Shown one piece after another: positions 11,767 to 29,639 of a stretch of DNA of 64,000 nt (positions are counted from its first letter, which is position 1; each line of letters opens with the position of its first letter). A model generated the notes under the pieces. It ran no database searches. It was given only the letters and a program-made list of their open reading frames with translations, and was not told the DNA's origin. The stretch is from Amphiduros pacificus (taxonomy: Eukaryota > Annelida > Polychaeta > Phyllodocida > Hesionidae): NCBI GenBank assembly GCA_949316495.1, contig OX439010.1, forward strand, positions 8,844,001 to 8,908,000, given 5' to 3'. The position numbers were made by a program, and so were the translations under genes.

Positions 11767-12925
11767 TCAAGAGGAGTCGTTTCATACCAGCCGTACAATC
11801 ACCAAAGGTTAGATCAAGGAGACCAAATTACGCATACATTATAAGGGTCTAAGCCATATAGGTGAGATCATGGAGACCACATAAGGCACACATTAATTGG
11901 GTCTGAGCCATATATTATGAAGGTGCGATCATGGATACCACATAAGGCATACATTATATGTCAAGAGGAGTCGTTTCATACCAGCCGTACAATTCACCAA
12001 AGGTTAGATCAAGGTGACCACATAAGGCATACATTAATTGGATCTGAGCCATATATTTTGAGGGTGCAATCATGGAGACCGCATAAGGCGTACATTATAA
12101 GGGTCTAAGCCATAAATCATGAAGGTGAGATCATGGAGACCACATAAGGCACACATTAATTGGGTCTGAGCCATATATTATGAAGGTGCGATCATGGATA
12201 CCACATAAGGCATACATTATATGGGTCTGAGCCATAAATTATGAAGGTGAGATCATGGAGACCGCATAAGGCGTACATATAATTGGATCTGAGCCATAAA
12301 TTATGAAGGTGAGATCATGGAGATCACATAAGGCACACATTAATTGGGTCTGAGCCATAAGTTATGAAGGTGAGATCATGGAGACCGCATAAGGCGTACA
12401 TTAATTAGGTGTAAGCCATAAATTATGAAGGTGAGATCATGGAGACCACATAAGGCGTACATTAATTGGGTCTGAGCCATATATTATGAAGGTGAGATCA
12501 TGGATACCACATAAGGCGGGTCTGAGCCATATATTATGAAGGTGAGATCATGGATACCACATAAGGCGTACATTAATTAGGTCTAAGCCATAAATTATGA
12601 AGGCGAGATCATGGAGACCGCATAAGACGTACATTAATTGGATCTGAGCCATAAATTATGCAGGTGAGATCATGGAGACCGCATAAGGCGTACATTAATT
12701 TGATCTGAGCCATCAATTATGAAGGTGAGATCATGGAGACCGCATAAGGCGTACATTAATTGGGTCTGAGCCATACATTATGAAGGTGCGATCATGGAGA
12801 CTGCATAAGGCTTACATTATTTGGATCTGAGCCATATATTATGCAGGTGAGATCATGAAGACCACACAAGGTGTACTTTAATTGGGTCTGAGCCATGAAT
12901 TATGAAGGTGAAGATCATGCAGACA
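11767..12925. repeat. ~60-bp minisatellite
   Basis: About 17 imperfect units built on ggtctgagccatatattatg and gagatcatggagaccgcata. A longer leading block (gtcaagaggagtcgtttcat) occurs at 11767 and again near 11960, so the array grew by more than one duplication size. No coding potential was seen. Confidence 0.93.
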
Positions 12926-12939
12926 TCATTAAACATATA

Positions 12940-13080
12940 TTACAGATGAAAGCCTGATACCGGGACAAAGTGCCCTACTCTTTTCGAAAAGTGACTGGGG
13001 ATCTTTCTCTTGTATTATCACAAAGATTTGATGACACAAACCAAGACCTTAGGTTCAAACACTACCTTTGGTTCAAATTA
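12940..13080 (-). repeat. SINE fragment, third tRNA-derived family
   Basis: Reverse complement of the 3' domain at 35105-35400, including the agtagggca and aaagatccccagtcact blocks. It directly follows the minisatellite. Confidence 0.55.
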
Positions 13081-13512
13081 TTATTCTGAAATTGTTAAAA
13101 AAGTAGTACAGCAGTTGCAATATTGCTCTTGAACTTGGGTTACGTCAGCAAGAAATAAGGGCATGGCTACTAAATGTTTGAGCCAGTCCCTAAGCGGGTT
13201 CATGACAATAAGGGTTCTGCATTATTGTAAAAAGTATGCCAAGTTCTCAGATCTGGTAAGGTCTCTCTTATTTTATTTAAACCTTATTGACCTGTGTCAT
13301 ATGAGTATATAAACAATATAGAAAAGTGACATGCAGATCCTTTTCTTCTTTTTTCTTTTGAACATGTAACATCAATATAAATACATAATTATCTCTCATA
13401 TTGTAAGACTAAAGAATTAATAGCACTGAACCTTCCTTTGTGTAATAAAATCATATTTCAGTGATTATATTGGAGATGAATAATAAGGCGCCACCATGCT
13501 TACACAATCTAC

Positions 13513-14466
13513 TTAAGGGTATTTATGGATGTTGGTAGTGAGTGTCCTCTGGTGGCAGATTTTCTGACGGAACAACTTTCTTTTAACGTCAAAATAGAAT
13601 ATTTTCAAAAAAGTACGGGAAAATTTCTTAACTGTCAAAAAGAGTTCCCTTTTCATTAAGACTTTCTAGTCATGAAATGACATTTAATGATATTTATTTT
13701 TGTAATAAAACTATTGATTTATCATTTAAAACCACAATGAAAATTTCTTTGATATATTGAAAGCTTCATATCCTTTTAACTCATAAAAAGTGGGGTGGTA
13801 ATATGTCACTGCTCCAAGATTTCTTTTATCATGTCATAATGATATAGAGAAAATGTTTTGCAGATTATGGGACCATAATAAAGTGGATTTCCAAACAACT
13901 TTGTAAAAGTGATCTTAATAATATTTACTGTGATCCTAGTGAAATAGTTATTCTACTTGTCAAAAACATTAAGAGAAGAATAGAGGTAAAGTACACACTT
14001 GATCATTTAAAAAAAATATGAAGTTTTTAACCTCTCTTCACATGTCTGATTGCCAAACTTCCTTTATATTTCCAAATTATTCAAATGAAAAAAAGAAAAT
14101 CTGTTTCACTAGGATCACATTGAATTTTCCTCCGAATCAAATGAAATATATACAGCTAAAAAGAAGCCTACTCCTGTTGTGTAATCTGCAGAACTTTTTT
14201 GCTTGTCTTTTTCATTTCTCATCAAAATTATTATCAAGGAAAATTAGGACAAAATACTATTTGGAAAGAAATATACTTGTAATCATGCCTTATAATTCAA
14301 CTATTGTAGTGTTTAGACATTAATTAATGTCATTAATGCTTTTATTCTGATAGGGAATGTATTTTAACACTGTAAATGTACCAATTCCCATCAGGTACGG
14401 TATTTTGGTTATTTTCTCCTCTGCCACTAGAGGGCACCCAGTGAAAAGACCCATAAATACCCTTAA
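13513..14466. mobile_element. TTAA-bounded foldback element (piggyBac-like non-autonomous)
   Basis: The left end reads TTAAGGGTATTTATGG and the right end is its inverted complement, ending in TTAA. The similarity continues imperfectly for about 55 bp (a ctctggtggcaga block). A second inverted pair lies inside (tgatcctagtgaaa near 13932, tttcactaggatca near 14105). No transposase frame is present. TTAA targets and GGG/GGT-type ends fit the piggyBac superfamily, but the assignment rests on the ends only. Confidence 0.7.
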
Positions 14467-14721
14467 TAAATTTCGCAACTCCCTTCTCTCATAGTGTTGA
14501 TTGAGACTAACATGAAAACTTTCAGGGGACAGTGCCTACCGTTCTTTGCCTCTTAAATCGTTTCAGTCCTCGAAAAATAAAAGTACAGACCATTTCAGGT
14601 TTTAACTGTCACACTTACATTTTTCTGTGGAGAAGCAGTAGAAAACTAAGTATAGACCTTTAATATCTACGTTTAAGCTTAGTAGAACTTTTACACTACA
14701 CATTTATCACTGTGCCTCCAC

Positions 14722-19390
<4,669 letters not shown>

Positions 19391-20367
19391 GGCAATGTTG
19401 GCATTGTGTTTTCTCTCACACTTAGATGTTTAAACACAGCTAAAATACATTCTAGAGAGCGAGATGTTCCAATCACCCATATATTCGTATTTCATATTTG
19501 TAATTATATTTGTTTGGACCTATTCTGCATGATATCCCAGAGTTGCAATTAAATGCGTAAGAGTTGTAAACACATTGCACACACTTCACTGCCAGACTGA
19601 TCCAATATATCGCGTATCATTGACTGAAAGTCTTAGCCTTTTAATACGTTCAAATCAGGGATATGCAAACTTTCAGTTAATGTTCCTACGGGCTTGAGAT
19701 ATGTTGAAACACGGACAGAAGAACGACAATAATAAACAAACCAACAAGAAATTGATACAATATTTAAGTTTATTCAGTTCTTATAATGCAACTTTGATAC
19801 ATTTAAGAGTAAAGAGTGCAAGGGTTAATAGGGGTTTTGACCTTTTAGTCTTTTAATAGCAAAATCAAGTTTTTAGCAAATTAAATGTATGGCATGAGGC
19901 ATAATGTGGAGGGAGCACAATGCTGTTTAGTTTCTCTTGCGTGTGCTAAGTATCGAGTTATATCGCCATAGTCAAACAAAGCTGAATGGTTTCTTTAACG
20001 GTAAAGGCTGCATATATGTACACAGGGAGATTGGATCAATTTGAAGTGCACAGCAAAATCAAAGTGAAATGAATAAGTCAATACCAATTAATGGAATAAA
20101 CATGTTTGAGAGTTTCAATGGTTATATGGAGATTTTCACTTGGGGCTTAATTGAAATAAAAACACGTTTAAATGGAGAGTCACTTGAGATATACAAGAAG
20201 AGTTTGATGGTCACTTTTGGGTGACAATATCATGAATTTGTAATTATTGGACCTTGTCTTACCCAATATTTGTTTTTGATCGTTGGTAAAATATTAAATT
20301 CAATTATTAGATGTTTAGATATGTAGAAGTAACTCATATTTTTATAATCTTCGTGTTTTTTGTGTAG
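19391..20367. other. Spacer between two gene models, no recognised feature
   Basis: It holds whatever promoter the minus-strand gene at 14722-19390 uses, and perhaps undetected upstream exons of the plus-strand gene that follows. No clear TATA box or further coding exon was made out. Confidence 0.5.
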
Positions 20368-21416
20368 GCAAAACTGAAACAACTTCACGCCTCAATACCA
20401 CGGATAAAAAAGAGATCAATCAAAACAGATTATTTTTTCTGGTTGAAATCATTTGGCATAGGCTACTACCTTAAACACAAACTACATCCTTATGTAACCA
20501 CCACGAAGGTAAATTACCGATACATGTATCAGCTGAAATGCACTGAATGCATATGCATCATCACACATATGTGTATGTATCATGACAACTAAATCTAAGA
20601 TAATCCACTAAAATACACTGCCTCTATTCGTATTATCACTAGGAAACTGCCTCCATAATAAATATTTGCATTAAACCACATATTTAAGTAACATAGAGCC
20701 TCTTTATTCCAACTATCATAGAGCCTCTTTTTACTCTATCATAGTCTCTTTTTCACCACTATCATAGAATCTCTTTTCCCCCCACTGACATAGTCTCTGT
20801 TTCCCCATTGTCATATAGTGCAAATACCTGCTTAGTAAAGTTTTCCTATAAAATGGGACACCTTCAGATTGGGATATTGGAGTGATTTGTCTTACACAGG
20901 TCTCATTGTCCATTGAACACTTTGTCAACAAGCGTTGTTTAGCTGAGAAGTGATTGAGCGAAAACACCTGCTTAATAACTTTTTTCTATAAAAGTAGGGC
21001 ACCTTCAGATTGGGATATTGGAGTGATTTCTCTTGTAGAGGCCTGTGTGTACATTAATGTTTGTCTATTGATTCAGGCCTAAAACCCTTACATACCACAA
21101 TAGAGGTCACTTATACACATCTGACCATGTTGTGGTCATCAGAGTACAGCCAGTGGCACTTTCAACAAAACACAATAATCATTGGGGGGTGTATTTTGGT
21201 TGATTTCTATGTGATATCTTGTTTTTATTACAGTTTCTTGGCCACATATCATATAAACATAGCCCAAATTTCTGTTACATCCCCTGTGACATCTATGATT
21301 TCATGAAAGCTTTAAATCTGGGAGCGGTCAATCATCTATCATTCAGCAGGGCACCCAGAAACTCAAACAATGAAGGCTGTGCTCATTGTACAGATTTTAT
21401 TTTTCACCATTTTTAA
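20368..21416 (+). CDS. 3' exons of an unrecognised plus-strand gene
   Basis: Two phase-0 exons: 20368-20508 (begins AKLKQLHASIPRIKKRSIKT, contains YFFWLKSFGIGYYLKHKLHP) and 21234-21416 (FLGHISYKHSPNFCYIPCDI.., ends HCTDFIFHHF then TAA). Both have clear AG and GT borders, and a polyadenylation signal lies 10 bp after the stop. The product is basic, with four Cys in the last exon. Upstream exons were not found. Function is unknown. Confidence 0.5.
20825..21050. repeat. Direct duplication of an ~85-bp block
   Basis: Two copies of a block containing caccttcagattgggatatt and ggagtgattt, at about 20827-20910 and 20965-21050, in the intron between the two exons above. Confidence 0.75.
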
Positions 21417-21425
21417 TATATTTTC

Positions 21426-21431
21426 AATAAA
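21426..21431 (+). terminator. AATAAA polyadenylation signal
   Basis: The canonical hexamer sits 10 bp after the TAA of the plus-strand gene and supports that stop codon. Confidence 0.55.
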
Positions 21432-21434
21432 AAC

Positions 21435-23689
21435 ACAATTGTTTTAATCAAGGGTTCCTGCAATATAGTTCTCTCGTGACAAAAACATATTTCTCACACA
21501 GGCTCTAAAGTTTTTTCCGTCTTCAAACATAAGGTACAATGTGTGGTTAAAGTGATTCTACACTTTCATTTAGTTACAAAATATTTCAAATTATATATAT
21601 AGATATAGCTTATTTTCTCATTTGCACATATATACAAAAGTATAAAAGGCGTGGTACGCTGTATCATATTTCATGTGAGAATACTCCATGAAGATAACTA
21701 CATATGCCATGTGAGAATACTCCATGAAGGTAACTTCATATGCATTGTCACTGTGGATGCTCCTGACTCAGGCGGTGACCACAGGCCATGCAAAGTTCAC
21801 GATATGGGCAAATGTGACAGGGTGCTAATAATAGAAGTAGCGCTGGGAACACACACTCCTTCACTTCAACCACTGCTTCTACTGGCACATCAAGGAAGGA
21901 CAAGCAAATGGAAGAGATAAAATCATATACGTTCTTGGGGGTAAAAGTAAATTCACTGAGAGAACAGTAGATTTTTATTTTTTCTAAACTATCAGATTTA
22001 GAACTTTAGGCATAATATGAAATTTAAAGTAAAAATCATGCATGGGAATCAAGGAAATAAAATTACTGAAAATAAAATGTCATCTGCAAGCCGGGAAATA
22101 TCAATAGAGGGCACCACTACTGCTAACATTGTTCAGGAAAAGTCATTAGGTCATAGAAGGAGAATGGTACTAAATGCGCCTATTTAAGTCGATTTTAGTT
22201 GTGTAATCATTTTATTACAATTTCAATCCATATTTCTGATCTTCTTGTTGTGTGGAATACGAAGAGTGCCATACGTGGACTTCTTTTTAAAAATGAAACA
22301 AACATTTCACTTCTCTCTGAAATGCAAATATAAAACCATTTCCTCGCTGCATATCATCCCAATAAGCAAACTCCACTATATTATTCAAAATAAATAGCCC
22401 AACAGTGGCGTAGGCGTTTAGCAAACATGCATGCGAACACAGCGAATACGTTAATAATATGCACAACTGTTTTCCTCTTGTTGTCACGATTTCAGAAATA
22501 TCAATATTATTTCTCTGAGTTTAATAATATTCAAGATATTAATGTAGATTCTTAAAATTATAATCAACCCCTTGTTTTATTGTTTTCAATCACTGCAGTC
22601 ATTTTTGGGGCAAATCTATCGATAAAAAACATAACTTCAATCATTTCTGTATTAAAGATTAATCTGCAAAAGACAATTTCAAGCAGCACAGATAAGCAAT
22701 ACAAAACAATATATATTAAAACCCTCATTCAAATAACGAGCATGCGCAATGACCCCAGGAGCCACAGTTCAAATGTTAATGAGACGATTTACACACAAAA
22801 TGCTTCAAAAACTTGCCACTGATCTCATGTGGCCTTCTTCACAATAGACGTCTAAATGGAAAGAAAATTAACATAAAAAACTTGAAATACGAAAATACCG
22901 ACTCCATGAGGAATGCATCCTGCAATGTGTTAAATACAAAGAGAATAAATAAATGATATGTTCTGGAGAAAGAGATAAGGATTCTGATAATTGCTGAAAA
23001 ATGGCTAAGAAAACAATGATGGGCTGTCTCATAGGAGTCTCTGTTGTAACCTGTTTGGTTTTATGCTTTCAATTGAATTACCTATTTTCCACTTTCTCTT
23101 GATGAAATCAATTTGATCAAACAACCTTCTGGAAGGAGATATAGAACTATGAAAATGTTCTATAACTCCTCATTAATTTGTCTTGGCTGATTACAACTTC
23201 CATTTGAATAAACCTTGGGAGACAGACATTATCAACAAGACATACGACATGTTTTATGTGGCAAATCTAGTGAAATATTCAACTCATACCAAGGATAATA
23301 AATACCCTTGTTGATTACTTATGTTTTAAGGTTCAACATCTACCATTAAGGTTATGTTAAACCTTTTTGATAAATGATGATACTTGTTTTCATCAATGCA
23401 AACATCAAAATAAAAGCAAATTCTAGTGATCATGAGAAGCAATAGACAAACTGTCACAAGTACAAATTTTAAGTTAACAATAGTCTTTTTTTTTCTTCTC
23501 TACGCTTTCTCCTATATGGCAGTTATTTCTTTTTATTCTAAAGTGTGTGCTTTTATTTGAATACGAGTTTTTTCTGTGCTCGAAATGGCGATAACTAACT
23601 GTCAGCTAATGTTTCTTGATCATATGATCGTTGGAAATTAAAATTACCATTATCTTTATCGTTGGTTTCCCATAATTCCATTTGGCTAC
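21435..23689. other. Intergenic, no supported gene
   Basis: AT-rich. A minus-strand frame at 22287-22487 has a hydrophobic stretch (LLNAYATVGLFILNNIV) but no splice or homology support. A possible minus-strand AATAAA (tttatt at 23532-23537) could serve the gene ending at 23831. Confidence 0.4.
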
Positions 23690-23862
23690 GGGTTATCCCT
23701 AGCCAAAAGGGTACTCCTAAGGGGTACGGTAATTCTTAGGGTTAGGGTAATCCTAAAGGGGATTAGATAATCCTTAGGGGATTAGATAATCCTTAGGGGA
23801 TTAGATAATCCTTTGGGGGTTTGATCATCATTAGGGGGTTGGGTAATCCTTAGGATTTAGAG
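23690..23862. repeat. ~20-bp tandem repeat over the 3' end of a gene
   Basis: Units of the form ggattagataatccttaggg, with diverged flanking units. The last coding residues and stop of the minus-strand gene (PKDYPTP) fall in a diverged unit. Confidence 0.85.
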
Positions 23863-26800
23863 GGATAGAGTCAAATACAGCCAGGTTTGGCGGGAATATA
23901 TCATCCTTGAATCTAAACATGTTTTTAGTTTCCAGTGGTTTCTTCATGGCATATTTGGAAAACGTTGATACTCCCGCCGGAAGTGGAGCCTTCACGCGCC
24001 TTGGCCCATGGAAACGAATGGGATACGTGGCGCAGACTCTCGGTGAAATAGGACGCTTTTTGTTAAATGTGGAATGAGAGATTTTTGATATCTTGCCCTG
24101 CCTCTGTTGAGTATTCTTGACCATCTCCAATATCCTGTAATAAATAAAATCAGCGTTTAATACAAATTAAATTTCAATATCAAAGTAAAAAAATAGTTCA
24201 AAATGATGGTATAGAACTGTCCATTTCGTATTTCGTGTTCAATTCTGTGATCTTTGCATGTCTATTAATATGTGTTGGTGGTGAGCGTCCTCTGGCGGCA
24301 GATTTACTTGAGGAACAATTTAAGAAAGTATGGGAAAACTGCTCAACTGCTGAAAATAGATCCCATTTTCATTTATACGTTCCAGTTGTCTGGGTTTGCA
24401 GCAATGTTCGCAACATACTGAAGGGCAAGCTTTTCTTTTTTTAAATCAAGAGGCAGTTCATCTGCCTCAACTGCCAAGCTATCTGCAGGTGGTGTACGAA
24501 ATGCACCAAGGCATAATCTTAAACCCTGATGTTGAGTTGGATCAAACATTTAAATATAAGACAGCGATGGGACACAGCAAGGATGGGGGTATACGTACAA
24601 GTCAAATGTTAATATTTTCATTCCAGCGGGGGGTGGAAAGAATAGCCCTTTATATCAATGAAACATAGATTTTACTATGTCTTGGATCTGAGAATTACTG
24701 CCGTAATTGTTATTATTAAAGCGGTAGTTTTAAAGATTTCACATTAATAGTCTTGGCTGATAATAAAGGAAATGATTTGAATATGTATGATATCGTGAGA
24801 ACAAGCACTGAGTGTAGAAATCGCATGGGCCAAGTCAAACTTCATTGTACATATAAGAAAATTGTTATGGTCTAAAGAGGGGGTGAAACAGAATGGCTCC
24901 AACGTAAAGGTCAATGAGATAGGAGAACTGTCTAATAGTATTTCCGATTTAATATCTGGATGGGATACCAAGAAATAACATTTCCGTCAATTTGAACTTT
25001 GAACCTGGATATTTCTTGGCCTAATTGGGTATTTGCTATGACGTCTTTTGGACGTGACGGTGATTGGGCAAAACAAACAAAACAATATCACAATGGTTAA
25101 GAGCAAGCAGTTTTCTGTTAAGTAATCTGCAGAACATATCTGCTGGCCTTCTCCATTTGGTATGTTGCAATATACACATTCTTAACAAACGATATTGTAA
25201 TTTTCTCACTGATCAAGACGTCTGCATTCCTTCCCGAAATAAACGCGATAGTTTAACCTCACTGAATGGTCTTAGTTCAGCGATATTTGTTTTTCATTTG
25301 TTTTCATTTGTCACCAAAGCAAGTGATAGGTTTTATCTAATGGGAGTCAGTTTCAGCAGAGATATTTTAAACATGTGTTAAATGTCTCTGGTTTCAGAAT
25401 TAGAAGCTACATTTGTTAAAAGTTGATATTCTGTTTGTGTGGAATAATGAATGCTCCCAAGATAAGTATAAATATGTTAACAGAGGATCCCTGCAAAGGA
25501 GATTCAAAATGTGAAAAAAGTGACATTATATACCGCTGATTAGTTCGTAACGGTTGATAGTTACTGGCCGGGATTCTAATTGGAAATCACTGGATCTCAA
25601 GACGAATGCTCTACCAATTGAGCTGTGTCAGTCAATACAATGTTGCATTCTGGAAGTGTAATGTCATAGATTGGAGATGTATCCAAGGTCATAGAAATGT
25701 TGTGTTGGTTGTCAGATTAATCAATAAATCTGAAGAAGACCAGTTTTACGTATTCCACAGCAACTAGCATATGCGCTGTCTCTTACTTGAAATAAATAAG
25801 TGGATTTTATTAGGTTGAGTCAAACATATGTTTGGTGACTCATGAACGTGACCACATAAGGATATATATCATTACAAATGATATATGTGCATGAAAAGCT
25901 GTGTGGGACTGAATTATGTTACTCAATGGCTATACCAAATAATGCCAAAGAATGACCATCCGGGTACTTATATGGCTACAGTAATGTGTCACCAGAAAAC
26001 ATCTGGCTTCTAATAATCATGTAAACATATATGAAAACATTAAAAATGTATGATGTACACACAACTATATATATGCACACGCACCTCCTAGCACATGCAT
26101 AAAACCCAAACACGAGAAAAAAATACACAAATATATAAAGTCTTTTAAATTTGTGTAAAATAAATATATCATTTCTGATGTGTTCACAACACATTATAAC
26201 ACAATGGTAAGTAATAAATAAAGGAAGGTAAAATAATACAAATTAAGGGTGAAATTATGCAAAGAAGGGCTCAAGCTACTCAAGGAAGTGTGATATTATG
26301 CCGATATTGGCCTTATTTTGTCCATCTCAGCAGAGTTGGTTGACTCCATCGCTCCACTTGCACACTACAGCTCAGACTAATTGTACTTGTACTTGTAACT
26401 GAACTTGTGAAACTGGCGTGTGTTCATCATATCAGCAAGTGGAGACATGTGCATTGAACCTAAATGAAAGCTGTTAAACAAAGATAAGTATTCTCACTTT
26501 TCCCGATCTGTAATCAGTTTGTCACTATTTTATTTTGATTTAACCGCTGCAGTTTTGTCCGCGATTTGGAAATGTTTTAATATGTCTCCCACAAGAAATC
26601 ATAGCTCAGCTTGATAAATTTTACATCCCAACAAGGTGAAGGACACGTTGATGAAATTTGGCGTAACTTTAGACCAGAACTATTCTTTTCAACATTGAAG
26701 ATATCTAAGTTTATATTTTTTTTGAATAAGAAGAACAGAAATGTTGTTTATCTGATGAAGACCCCATCATTGAAAATGCTATTTTCCTTAAATGAAAAAT

Positions 26801-27602
26801 GTGGAGAGAACATGGGAGAAAAAATTGAATTTATGTAATTTTCCTACTACATTTTATTACACCAACTTGAAGTAAACGTTGGTAATATACATGTAGCTAT
26901 ATTTAAAGTTTGTATGCACAGGACGTGGTCTAGGGAATAGTGTTATTACCCATACAAATAAATACACCAAATGTTACAAGCTGGTGCAATCTTTTTCTGC
27001 TGAAAACTGGTGCCTGAAAATCATGGTGGTTTCATGATAGCTTTATTCAAGCAGATATTCTCACGAACGGCAGCAATCGCTTCAATATACTTTGCCATTA
27101 TATCTGCCTTGCACTTGGATACATACCACGTTTGGTTTATTTGAAAATATGACATTATCGATTTCTTGTAGCAGCAATGGGTAATACTGAAGGGAGGTCC
27201 AGTATTGAATTGACAAAAGAGTCTATTACTGTACAATAAGCCTGGAATCAGTTTGAAAGTAATTAATTAAGCCATTTGTAGGTTATAAAGTAGTAAAAAC
27301 TTGATTGATGTAAATTCCTCATATGTAGCGAAATAATAATCAAAGGATGTTAATCCAATTCTCACTGCTCGAGTTGACCCTGCTGCCCCCTGATGTGTTA
27401 AAATCTGTCACTCATGACATTTCTCAAAATTCAAAAATGATTTCAAGAACCCAACCGCTGGTTGCCAAAATATAGATGTATAAATTCATAACATACAGAA
27501 TGGTAGTCACTGCCATCACTCACTCCAAGCCTATTCCAGCATGCATTAAGCTGAACACAAGAGACACCCAATCGATTACAAAGGTTTAAAATCAAGCAGT
27601 GA

Positions 27603-27688
<86 letters not shown>

Positions 27689-29639
27689 TCACATATTTAT
27701 AACAATGTTTAATGTGCAAATTACTGTATTAAACTAATCAATATTATTACATTAGGTGCAAACTACATTTCTTTTTAAATATCCCTAAATGATATACTAT
27801 CATAGGAATATGCATTTATTTTTATTACTTGTGTTATCACTTACGTCAGCATTTTAAAAGATATCATTGCTGCAATTCTTTCAAATGATATATGGGTAAC
27901 ATTGTTTATAATAATTACACTTAACATAACACAAGTGAAGCATATAAAACCCAATCTAAAACATATAGTAAATGTAGTCACACTCCATAAACACTTAAAA
28001 TTATGAGCAGTGGAAGAAGCCACACATTCTATATAAATATAAAACATGACACGTCATACCTTCTAAATAATATATCTTAGATGGTCACAGATGAAGCCAC
28101 ACTTAATGCAGAAATAAAATACATATTCTACATAGGTCACACTTACGTTGGTTTCTCTTGAGATTTTATATTTTGGATTATTTCAGGAATTTTCATCTTA
28201 TCATTTGCCTTAATCATTGATTCCTGCTGGGATCCTAAATTTCTATCTTGTCCATCTGGTTTTGCGGTGTTCTTATCATCTGAAGAACACATTTGGTCTT
28301 TGGTCATTGCAGAGGACTGTGGAACCAATTCCACTGAATCGCTGGACATGGCTTCTTTATTCCTGCTTGATATTGGAGTGAGTTTATTCTGTTTCATGGC
28401 AGTAGATGGTACCATGACATCTGTGTTCAGCAGCTCATTGCTGGGCTTTGCTGACAGGTCCCGACTGGCTAGTCTCTCCTGACGGATTACTTTCATAAGT
28501 TTCTCATATGACATCCTTTCTGAAAATATCATTTAGTAATATGCCTATATTCTGTATAGAATTTAGTTTAATACCCTTTATTCACAGTTAAAAGGTTATA
28601 TTCATATATTAACCCCAACATCCATCATACTCCATAATGAAAGTACTCGACATGATACAACTCATATATTAACCCTGTCATCTTACTCCATAATGAAGAT
28701 ACTCATAACGAAGGTACTTACAATGATACAACTCATATATTAACCCTGTCATTCATCTTACTTCCTGGTGAAGACACTCACCATGATACAACTCATATAT
28801 TAACCCTGTCATTCATCTTACTCCATAACGAAGCTACCCACCATGATACAACTCATATATTAACCCTGTCATTCATCTTACTCCATAACGAAGCTACCCA
28901 CCATGATACAACTCATATATTAACCCTGTCATCCATCATTCTCCATAATGAAGCTACTCACCATGATACAACTCATATATTAACCCTGTCATCCACCATA
29001 CTCCATAACGAAGCTACTCACCATGATACAACCCATATATTAACCCTGTCATCCATCATACTCCATAACGAAGATACTCATAATGAAGGTACTTACAATG
29101 ATACAACTCATATATTGACCCTATCATCCATCATACTTCCTGATGAAGGTACTCACCATGATACAACTCATATATTAACCCTGTCATCCATCATTCTCCA
29201 TAAAGAAGCTACTCACCATGATACAACTCATATATTAACCCTGTCGTCCATCATTCTCCATAATGAAGCTACTCACCATGATACAACTCATATATTAACC
29301 CTCTAATCCATCATTCTCCATAACGAAGCTACTCACCATGATACAACCCATATATTAACCCTGTCATTCATCTTACTCCATAATGAAGGTACCCACCATG
29401 ATACAACTCATAAATTAACCCTGTCATTCATCTTACTCCATAATGAAGGTACCCACCATGATACAACTCATATATTAACCCTGTATTGAAGGTACTCACC
29501 ATGATACAACTCATATATTAACCCTGTATTGAAGGTACTCACCATGATACAACTCTTCTTGTCTCCTTGCTTTCCTCAGCTCTAAAGCTGAAGGGTAATT
29601 GGCGAATACAACTTCCCTTGAGAAGAAACTGGAAGACAT
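23831..29639 (-). CDS. Unrecognised 257-residue protein, three exons
   Basis: Exons on the minus strand: 29543-29639 (MSSSFFSREVVFANYPSALE..), 28147-28519 (ERMSYEKLMKVIRQERLASR.., then a Ser/Lys-rich low-complexity stretch), 23831-24134 (ILEMVKNTQQRQGK.., FSKYAMKKPLETKNMFRFKD, stop TAA). All junctions are GT-AG with matching phases (1 and 2). There is no signal peptide or membrane segment. The N-terminal half is probably helical and charged, the middle disordered, and the basic C-terminus has conserved-looking aromatic and proline motifs. The style resembles small cytoskeletal or ciliary proteins, but that is only an impression. Intron 1 holds a 60-bp array copying the splice donor of exon 1; intron 2 is about 4 kb. 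Confidence 0.65.
24258..24370. repeat. Relative of the TTAA foldback element end
   Basis: A block with gttggtggtgagcgtcctct and ggcggcagattt matches 13530-13640, near one end of the foldback element, with moderate divergence. No second end was seen here. Confidence 0.5.
24400..24575 (-). mobile_element. Fragment of the I-like LINE (ORF2)
   Basis: It matches the segment at about 47870-48010 of the intact LINE (aaatcaagaggcagttcatc, gtacgaaatgcaccaaggca), part of the region after the RT core. It lies in the large intron 2 of the 257-residue gene and is truncated at both ends. Confidence 0.85.
25575..25632 (-). repeat. Degenerate tRNA-like fragment
   Basis: The minus strand reads agctcaattggtagagcatt with an anticodon-arm-like stretch and a corrupted B box (aattagaatccc). 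It is too decayed for a working tRNA and is probably an old SINE head. Confidence 0.4.
27607..27690. repeat. (TA)n microsatellite
   Basis: About 42 TA units without interruption. Confidence 0.97.
28590..29555. repeat. 60-bp minisatellite carrying splice-donor copies
   Basis: About 16 units containing catgatacaactcatatatt and aaccctgtcatccatcat. On the minus strand each unit reads gagttgtatcatg followed by a GT, most often gtgagtagc: the last 13 nt and donor of exon 1 of the host gene. Units differ mainly at the donor (gtgagt, gtgggt) and at an aacgaag/aatgaag site. Confidence 0.93.

Larger units (their letters stand above)
24660..28140. other. Large intron 2, mostly unrecognised
   Basis: Intron sequence of the minus-strand 257-residue gene. 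It contains a degenerate tRNA-like fragment (25575-25632) and a TA microsatellite (27607-27690); no other supported feature. Confidence 0.45.

Noticed and set aside
23700-23760. Telomere-like TTAGGG motifs
   Set aside because: Only two adjacent copies, within a different degenerate repeat.
28590-29555. Regular 60-bp spacing reminiscent of a CRISPR array
   Set aside because: Whole units repeat with no unique spacers, and the genome is eukaryotic.
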